DNA of 64,000 nt, taken from the NCBI GenBank assembly GCA_021771755.1, contig JAETOL010000003.1:1-64000 (forward strand), written 5' to 3'. Below, piece by piece: positions 58,550 to 64,000 of this stretch. The notes below the pieces were generated by a model. That model had not been told where the DNA came from, made no database searches, and worked only from the letters and a program-made list of their open reading frames with translations. This DNA is from Lachnospiraceae bacterium. Its GTDB lineage: Bacteria > Bacillota > Clostridia > Lachnospirales > Lachnospiraceae. The position numbers and the translations under genes are program-made. Position 1 is the first letter of the stretch, and each line of letters opens with the position of its first letter.

Positions 58550-60093
58550 TTCAGATTCTGTTCCCGATATTCTGAGGGGGAAAGACCACAGTGCTTTTTG
58601 AAACTTTTTCCAAAGTAGTTGCCGTCACTGTATCCTACTCTGGAAGAAATATCTGTGATCCGGTATCTGGCATCCTTCAGGAGCAGCTTGGCTTTTTCCA
58701 TCCGGTATTCGGTCAGGTACTGATTCAGAGTCTGTCCGGTTTCATTTTTAAAAAATGTACATACATAGGAAGTGGATAGGAATACATGTTCGCTGATATC
58801 CTTTACCGAGAGAGTGTCATCCATGTAATGCTGGCTGATATAGCTGCGGATCAGATGAATCGTAGGGTGCTCCTGGACGCTTTCGCGGGAGTTCTTAAAA
58901 AAATCTTCTGTCTGCCGGACAAGTGCTTCGTGAAGTTCTGAAAAAGTAAAACATTGGTTGATAGTATCTGCAATGCTTTCCATGACCGGAGCCTCTGAAA
59001 CCAGATTGCGTTTACGTGCATTTTCTATGGAAAGAAAAAGCTTATAATAAAGGTCTTTTACAGAATTTTGAAAATAACAGGTGCTTTTGTAAAAGCATTT
59101 TTTTAACTGTTCCAGAAGTTCTTCTGCTGCAGTACGGTTTCCGTTTTCCAAAGCTTCTTTAAAATCTGTTTCGGGAGAAGCAGAAGAAAAATCAAAAGCT
59201 TCCGCAGAGGAATCAGCAGAACCTGGTGTCAGGATCATGTTTTCCGGAAAAAAGAAACTGCTCTGCAGGAGGATTACGGCAGAGGCGTAAGACTGATAAG
59301 CTTTGGAAATACCTGTGACAATATCTCCAAAAGCAATGGAATACTTGCCAAGAACAGAAAGCTTTTGGGAAAGAAATTCTTTCAGCTCATGTAAAGTCTG
59401 AGCGGAAGGCTTTCTGTCACTGAATAAAAAGCAGATCAGATTCTGTTGTTTTTTGTCAGTGTGGACAAAAGACATTTTTCGCTTTTTCAAAAAATCGGAA
59501 AGTTCTCTGTGAAATTCTTCCAGGATGGGAAGTTCCGGAAACAGATGCATCCGTATGATAAAGGATAGAAAACAGGAAGAGCTTTTGATAGAAAATCCCA
59601 GTTCCTGAGAAAAATCCTGGACGGTTTTTAAATCCGGAAAAGCAGGAAGTGTCAGGAGCAGAGCCATGCGGGAAGAGATTTCCATGGACTTTAAAGCTTC
59701 TCCTCTTTTGGAGTGGAGCTTTTGGATGTAAAGATTTCCTGCCTCGCGGACTGCTTCAGAAACTTCAGAAGGATTCAGAGGTTTTTCGATATAATTGACT
59801 GCTTTTAGGCGAATGGCTGCTTTTAGATATTCTTTATCAGAATAGCCGCTCATAAAAATAGGAACAGAATCCGGAAGAAGTTTTTCCAGACGCTCCAGCA
59901 TAGTGATTCCGTCCATGCGAGGCATCCGTACATCACAGAGAATGATCTCCGGTCTGTGGAGTCTGGCCTGTTCCAGACCGTTTACTCCGTCATCTGCCTG
60001 GAAAATTTCTTCGATTCCCAGAGTCGCCCAGTCTATGGAAGTCATAAGACCGGTCCTTGTCAGCTCTTCGTCATCTACGATCAGTAATTTCAT
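58546..60093 (-). CDS. YesN-type response regulator 2
   Basis: The 515-residue regulator starts with a receiver domain (MKLLIVDDEELTRTG; Asp54 in ILCDVRMPRMDG) and ends with an AraC-type DNA-binding domain (SVKDISEHVFLSTSYVCTFFKNETGQTLNQY, ITDISSRVGYSDGNYFGKSFKKHCGLSPSEY). With the YesM kinase it should control the divergent ABC transporter across the 204-base gap. The ATG follows AAGGAGAATCCT on its strand. Confidence 0.93.
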   Translation of the reverse strand: MKLLIVDDEELTRTGLMTSIDWATLGIEEIFQADDGVNGLEQARLHRPEIILCDVRMPRMDGITMLERLEKLLPDSVPIFMSGYSDKEYLKAAIRLKAVNYIEKPLNPSEVSEAVREAGNLYIQKLHSKRGEALKSMEISSRMALLLTLPAFPDLKTVQDFSQELGFSIKSSSCFLSFIIRMHLFPELPILEEFHRELSDFLKKRKMSFVHTDKKQQNLICFLFSDRKPSAQTLHELKEFLSQKLSVLGKYSIAFGDIVTGISKAYQSYASAVILLQSSFFFPENMILTPGSADSSAEAFDFSSASPETDFKEALENGNRTAAEELLEQLKKCFYKSTCYFQNSVKDLYYKLFLSIENARKRNLVSEAPVMESIADTINQCFTFSELHEALVRQTEDFFKNSRESVQEHPTIHLIRSYISQHYMDDTLSVKDISEHVFLSTSYVCTFFKNETGQTLNQYLTEYRMEKAKLLLKDARYRITDISSRVGYSDGNYFGKSFKKHCGLSPSEYREQNLK

Positions 60094-60297
60094 AGGATTC
60101 TCCTTTATGTTGACATTGTGAATCGAAACTATTTACAGTTTACCATATTTTCCACAGGAATACGAGGATAAATAAAATCGTTTTTGTGCAGAAAAATGGA
60201 AAATATTTTACCCTGATTCCAAATATATTGCGGTTTTTTTATAGAATGACCGATGATACAATAAGGACAGTTCAAAGAAAAGGGAGGAGAAAGAGCC

Positions 60298-61806
60298 GTG
60301 TCTGAATATGTTCTTGAATTAAAAGGCATTACTAAGATTTTCCCGGGCGTAAAGGCATTAAATAATGTACAGTTTCAGTTGAAACCCGGCGAAGTCCATG
60401 CGCTGATGGGCGAAAATGGTGCCGGAAAGTCAACTTTTATCAAGGTTATCACCGGTGTACATAAAGCAGAAGAAGGCGAAATGTTCCTAAACGGACAGAA
60501 AGTGGATTTTAAGGGACCAAAGGATGCGCAGGCAGCAGGGATTGCAGCCGTATATCAGCACCCTACCTCTTATCCGCATCTGACGGTTGCAGAAAATATT
60601 TTTATGGGACATGAGATTATCAAACATAAGATGATCCAGTGGAAAGCGATGAATACAGAGGCAAATAAGCTTCTTGCACAGCTGGATGCAGATTTTGATG
60701 CAACTGCAGAAATGGGTACTTTAAGTGTCGCGCAGCAGCAGATGGTAGAGATTGCCAAAGCCATGTCCACCAATGCAAAGATCATCATTCTGGATGAGCC
60801 TACTGCAGCGCTGACAAGATCGGAATCGGAAAAACTGTATACCCTGGTAGATAAATTAAAAGAAGAGGGCGTTTCCATTATCTTCATATCTCATCGTTTT
60901 GAGGATATGTACCGTCTGGCTTCCAGAGTTACGGTATTCCGCGATTCACAGTATATTGGAACCTATGATGTAAATGAAATTACAAATGCGGACCTGATCA
61001 AAGCTATGGTAGGCCGTGAGATCAAAGATCTGTTTCCGAAGCCGGAAGTAAAACTGGGGCAGGAAATGCTCCGGGTAGAAAATCTTTCCAGACTAGGATA
61101 TTTTAAGGATATTTCTTTCCATATAAAAGCGGGAGAAATCCTTGGACTTACCGGTCTGGTCGGCGCAGGCCGTACAGAAGTAGTAGAGGCAGTATGCGGA
61201 ATTACCCGTCCGGACTCCGGAAAGGTTTATCTGGAAGGGAAGGAGATCCATATCAAACAGCCGTCTGATGCAATGGAAAAAGGAATTATCCTTCTTCCGG
61301 AAGACCGTCAGAAAGAAGGTCTGATCATGAGCTGGGGACTGGGAAGAAATGTAACCCTTCCGACTATCAGCAAATATGCGAAGACCGGGCTGAATGATGA
61401 AAAAACAGAAAGAGACCTTGCAAAGAAACTTCTTGAGGAAGTAGATACCAAGGCAGTGGATATCTTTCAGCCGGCAAGTTCTCTGTCTGGCGGAAATCAG
61501 CAGAAAGTGGTAGTGGCCAAAGCGTTAAGCCAGGAAATGAAGGTTGTTATCATGGACGAACCGACAAAAGGTGTTGACGTAGGGGCAAAAGCAGAAATCT
61601 ACGCGATCATGGGAGATCTTGCAAAGAAAGGTTATGCGATTATCCTGATTTCCTCCGAAATGCCGGAGATTCTTGGTATGGCAGACCGTATTGTTGTTAT
61701 GTGTAATGGAAGAAAAACAGGTGAGCTTGGAAGAGAAGAGGCATCTCAGGAAAGAATTCTTGAGCTTGCCATGGAAAAAAGCGGCGGAAAGGAGGCTTCT
61801 GAATAA
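60298..61806 (+). CDS. Sugar ABC transporter ATPase 2 (two-domain)
   Basis: The 502-residue fused ATPase has Walker A GENGAGKST, LSVAQQQMVEIAKA and IILDEPTAALTRSE in the first half, GLVGAGRTE and LSGGNQQKVVVAKALS in the second. It resembles RhaT/LsrA/RbsA ATPases. With two separate permeases downstream it fits rhamnose (RhaTPQS) or AI-2 (LsrACDB) systems, and rhamnose suits the nearby rhamnulokinase. The start is GTG at 60298 after AGGGAGGAG. It overlaps permease 1 by one base. Confidence 0.93.
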   Translation: MSEYVLELKGITKIFPGVKALNNVQFQLKPGEVHALMGENGAGKSTFIKVITGVHKAEEGEMFLNGQKVDFKGPKDAQAAGIAAVYQHPTSYPHLTVAENIFMGHEIIKHKMIQWKAMNTEANKLLAQLDADFDATAEMGTLSVAQQQMVEIAKAMSTNAKIIILDEPTAALTRSESEKLYTLVDKLKEEGVSIIFISHRFEDMYRLASRVTVFRDSQYIGTYDVNEITNADLIKAMVGREIKDLFPKPEVKLGQEMLRVENLSRLGYFKDISFHIKAGEILGLTGLVGAGRTEVVEAVCGITRPDSGKVYLEGKEIHIKQPSDAMEKGIILLPEDRQKEGLIMSWGLGRNVTLPTISKYAKTGLNDEKTERDLAKKLLEEVDTKAVDIFQPASSLSGGNQQKVVVAKALSQEMKVVIMDEPTKGVDVGAKAEIYAIMGDLAKKGYAIILISSEMPEILGMADRIVVMCNGRKTGELGREEASQERILELAMEKSGGKEASE

Positions 61807-62801
61807 TGGAAAAGAAATCATTTATTAAGAAGCTGACAGGCTCTCGAGAGGCTCTGCTTGCAGCGGTTCTTCTTGTACTTTTTATAGTTGTCACGATTAT
61901 CAATCCATCGTTTCTGACTGTGAAATCTTTGATGGATATGCTGAAAAATAATGCTGTAACCATGGTTATGGCGCTGGGAATGCTGTGTGTGATGCTGGTA
62001 GGCGGAATTGATATATCCATTATGTCCACACTGGCATTATCCGGTATGTCCATTGGTATGCTGCTGAAAAATGATGTGATCGCAAGCACTCCACTGGCAT
62101 TTTTGATTGCCATTGCCATTGGTATTTGCTGTGGACTGGCAGTTGGTCTGGTGATCTCCAGAGCAGATGTACCGCCTATCATTGCGACAATGGGATTTAT
62201 GTATGTGTTCCGTGCCATGGGGTATCTGGTTTCCAATGGAGGACAGTGGGCAGGTGCGGCAGCACTTGGTGATTTTAAAAAGTTTGCAACTACAAAATTC
62301 CTGGGTATTAACTGTGTGATCTGGGTTGTAATCCTTTGTTATGCGTTCTTCTTCTGGTTTATGAAATGGACCAGAACCGGACGAATGATCTATGCGGTAG
62401 GAAGCAATCCGAGTGCAGCGCAGGTTTCCGGTATCAATGTAAAAAATATTAAGCTTCTTGTTTATGTGATCATGGGACTTCTTTCTGGTCTGGGCGGCGC
62501 TCTTCAGGTGTCTGTTTACGCATCGGCCATGCCGGATATGCAGTATGGCGGAGAGATGGATGTCATAGCAGCCTGCGTGATCGGTGGTGTCAGCATGAGC
62601 GGCGGACGCGGAAGTGTCCTGGGTGCTCTTCTGGGTTCCCTGATTCTTGCAACGATCGCAAAAGCCCTTCCGCTGATCCCGTTCTTCGATCAGTTATGGC
62701 TGAATACCATTAAGGGCGTGATTATTCTTGTAGTAGTAGTTATGAATGTGGTTCTTCAGCGTATAGCCGACAAAAATGCACTGAAAGGAAGGGAGATGTA
62801 A
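61806..62801 (+). CDS. Sugar ABC transporter permease 2a
   Basis: The 331-residue permease has about ten helices and LCVMLVGGIDISIMSTLALS and CVIGGVSMSGGRGSVLGALLGS as family marks. Its ATG overlaps the TAA of the ATPase by one base. It forms a pair with the following permease. Annotation as RhaP/LsrC-like is an inference. Confidence 0.9.
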   Translation: MEKKSFIKKLTGSREALLAAVLLVLFIVVTIINPSFLTVKSLMDMLKNNAVTMVMALGMLCVMLVGGIDISIMSTLALSGMSIGMLLKNDVIASTPLAFLIAIAIGICCGLAVGLVISRADVPPIIATMGFMYVFRAMGYLVSNGGQWAGAAALGDFKKFATTKFLGINCVIWVVILCYAFFFWFMKWTRTGRMIYAVGSNPSAAQVSGINVKNIKLLVYVIMGLLSGLGGALQVSVYASAMPDMQYGGEMDVIAACVIGGVSMSGGRGSVLGALLGSLILATIAKALPLIPFFDQLWLNTIKGVIILVVVVMNVVLQRIADKNALKGREM

Positions 62802-62803
62802 TC

Positions 62804-63805
62804 ATGGCTGGAAAATCTGGAAGAAGTATTAATAATGTGCCAGAAAGTTCAATAAAGCGGATGATCTTCTCCTGGGAGGGAATCCTGATCCTGATCTTTA
62901 TTGCGGTAAATATTTTCTGTGCAATGTTTTCGGAATTTTATAATGTGAGCAGTCTGCTCCGTCAGATGCCGGTTTATCTTGCGGAAGTATTCCTGATGCT
63001 GCCGATGGCCTATATTCTGGTTCTTGGCGAAATCGACATTTCCGTTGGCTCCATCGTGTGTCTGTCTGCAACTGTATGCTGTATTGTATGTAATATGAAC
63101 GCTCCGTTTATCGTAGTGGTACTTACCGGACTTCTTGTCGGAACTGCCTGCGGTGCGGTCAACGGATTTATTCTTACAAAATTTACAGAGCTTCCTCCAA
63201 TGATCGTGACTCTGGCGACACAGATCATTTTCCGTGGTATTGCAGAGATCACACTGGGAAGCGGCGGAAGTATCACAATGTCAAATCTTGATGGATTTAA
63301 CGCCATTGGAGGAAAGGTAGGTCAGGTTCCGTATATTCTGTTTCTGGTTGTGATCCTTGCAGTGGTCTTTGCCATTATCCTTGGCAAGAGTACTTTTGGA
63401 CGAAGAGTTTACGCCATTGGAACCAATCGTCTTACTGCATATTATTCCGGCGTTCATGTACAGAAGATCCGTATGATCATCTATACGGTTATGGGAACGG
63501 TTTCCGGTCTCTGTGCGATTTTCCTTTTGTCCTCTTCTTTTGGCGCAAATACGACCACAGGAAACGGATTTGAAATGGACGCTATTGCAATGGCAGTATT
63601 TGGAGGTATCTCCTCTACCGGCGGTAAGGGAAATATTGCCGGAGGTGTAATCGCAGCATTTATCATTGTCTGTCTCCGGGTTGGCCTGGGACAGCAGAAT
63701 GTACATGCCCAGGTGATTCTTCTGATCATTGGTGTACTTCTGATTGCAGCAGTTGCGCTTCCAAATATCATCGGACAGGTGAGAAGAGCAGTAAAAACAA
63801 AATAA
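62804..63805 (+). CDS. Sugar ABC transporter permease 2b
   Basis: The 333-residue permease follows the first after two bases, with AAGGGAGATG as ribosome site. It contains YILVLGEIDISVGSIVCLS and VFGGISSTGGKGNIAGGV. The ELPPMIVTLATQIIFRGIAE stretch resembles RhaQ/LsrD-type proteins. It completes a heterodimeric channel. Confidence 0.9.
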   Translation: MAGKSGRSINNVPESSIKRMIFSWEGILILIFIAVNIFCAMFSEFYNVSSLLRQMPVYLAEVFLMLPMAYILVLGEIDISVGSIVCLSATVCCIVCNMNAPFIVVVLTGLLVGTACGAVNGFILTKFTELPPMIVTLATQIIFRGIAEITLGSGGSITMSNLDGFNAIGGKVGQVPYILFLVVILAVVFAIILGKSTFGRRVYAIGTNRLTAYYSGVHVQKIRMIIYTVMGTVSGLCAIFLLSSSFGANTTTGNGFEMDAIAMAVFGGISSTGGKGNIAGGVIAAFIIVCLRVGLGQQNVHAQVILLIIGVLLIAAVALPNIIGQVRRAVKTK

Positions 63806-63887
63806 CATGAACAGGAAGGACGCTGCTTTTCCTGAGCGGAAGGCAGTTCCAAATAAAAACTATATTATTCCAAGGGAGGAAAACAAA

Positions 63888-64000
63888 ATGAACAAAAAAG
63901 TTATCAGCGCACTTCTTTGTGGAGCAATGGTTCTTGGTGCAGCTACTCCGGTCCTGGCTGAGGGCGCAGGAGACGGACAGAAGATTGCACTTGTTGGAAA
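63888..64000 (+). CDS. Sugar-binding protein, cut by the window end
   Basis: Only the first 37 or so residues are visible: a signal peptide (MNKKVISALLCGAMVLGAAT, cleavage after VLA) and the opening strand QKIALVG of a Peripla_BP_4-type protein. The ATG follows GGGAGGAAAA. The sole cysteine (ALLCGAM) sits in the hydrophobic core and does not fit a lipobox. It should be the binding protein of the second sugar ABC system (RhaS- or LsrB-like). Confidence 0.85.
   Translation, partial: MNKKVISALLCGAMVLGAATPVLAEGAGDGQKIALVG

Noticed and set aside
60228-60262. TTGCGG and TACAAT as a promoter for the second sugar ABC operon.
   Set aside because: The spacing is 23 bases, too long for sigma-A; another pair (TAGAAT at 60242) is equally weak, so no promoter is claimed.

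Overview
The window looks like chromosome of an anaerobic gut Firmicute of the Lachnospiraceae, most like Blautia or a close relative. The grounds are the strong AGGAGG ribosome sites, several TTG/GTG starts, YesM/YesN-type two-component systems, sugar ABC transporters in place of PTS, oxygen-sensitive glycyl-radical chemistry and a pdu/GRM-type microcompartment locus. The genus is an inference from gene content. I see no rRNA, tRNA, CRISPR array, insertion sequence or phage gene.

Left part (1-6100): a secreted protein of unknown function, an Rpn/PD-(D/E)XK nuclease-like protein, a lysine riboswitch controlling an NhaC-family transporter, a methyltransferase gene broken at a T7 run, and a DUF2325-DUF3793 pair behind a promoter with a DtxR-like operator and a leader terminator.

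Centre (6200-25770): a bacterial microcompartment (BMC) locus for 1,2-propanediol made from L-fucose or L-rhamnose. One promoter drives a glycyl-radical diol dehydratase and its activase. A second promoter starts a run of 19 closely spaced genes: fuculose-phosphate aldolase, PduP, a Zn-type alcohol dehydrogenase, four BMC-H proteins, PduL, a BMC-P, PduS, PduT, a DeoR regulator, PduQ, and a complete B12-dependent diol dehydratase set (PduC-D-E, reactivase PduG-H, adenosyltransferase PduO). The run ends at a perfect 12-bp-stem terminator. Two mechanistically unrelated diol dehydratases therefore share one shell locus. Both promoters are preceded by similar ACAAAAA-rich tracts, candidate sites for the DeoR regulator.

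Middle right (25800-36810): a frameshifted small secreted protein, another secreted protein, an AraC regulator divergent from L-fucose isomerase, a PflX-like radical SAM protein, an FMN reductase, an alpha/beta hydrolase, a membrane-anchored SH3 protein, a large papain-like cell-surface protease, and fucose mutarotase FucU.

Right part (36940-64000): an operon that fits galactitol/tagatose breakdown without PTS (class II aldolase, LacI regulator, FGGY kinase, GatD-like dehydrogenase, PfkB kinase, aldo/keto reductase) behind a promoter with two GAAACGTTTC operators. It is followed by a YesN-YesM-anchored binding protein sensor set and a permease-ATPase-permease-binding protein transporter. Next come a rhamnulokinase-type kinase and an unusual sugar isomerase, then a DUF3783 protein, a second YesM/YesN pair, and a second (RhaTPQS/Lsr-like) sugar ABC transporter whose binding protein runs off the window end.

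Together, the FucU-FucI-kinase-aldolase steps supply lactaldehyde and dihydroxyacetone phosphate. Lactaldehyde is reduced to 1,2-propanediol and dehydrated in the BMC to propionaldehyde. PduQ then makes propanol, and PduP plus PduL make propionyl phosphate.
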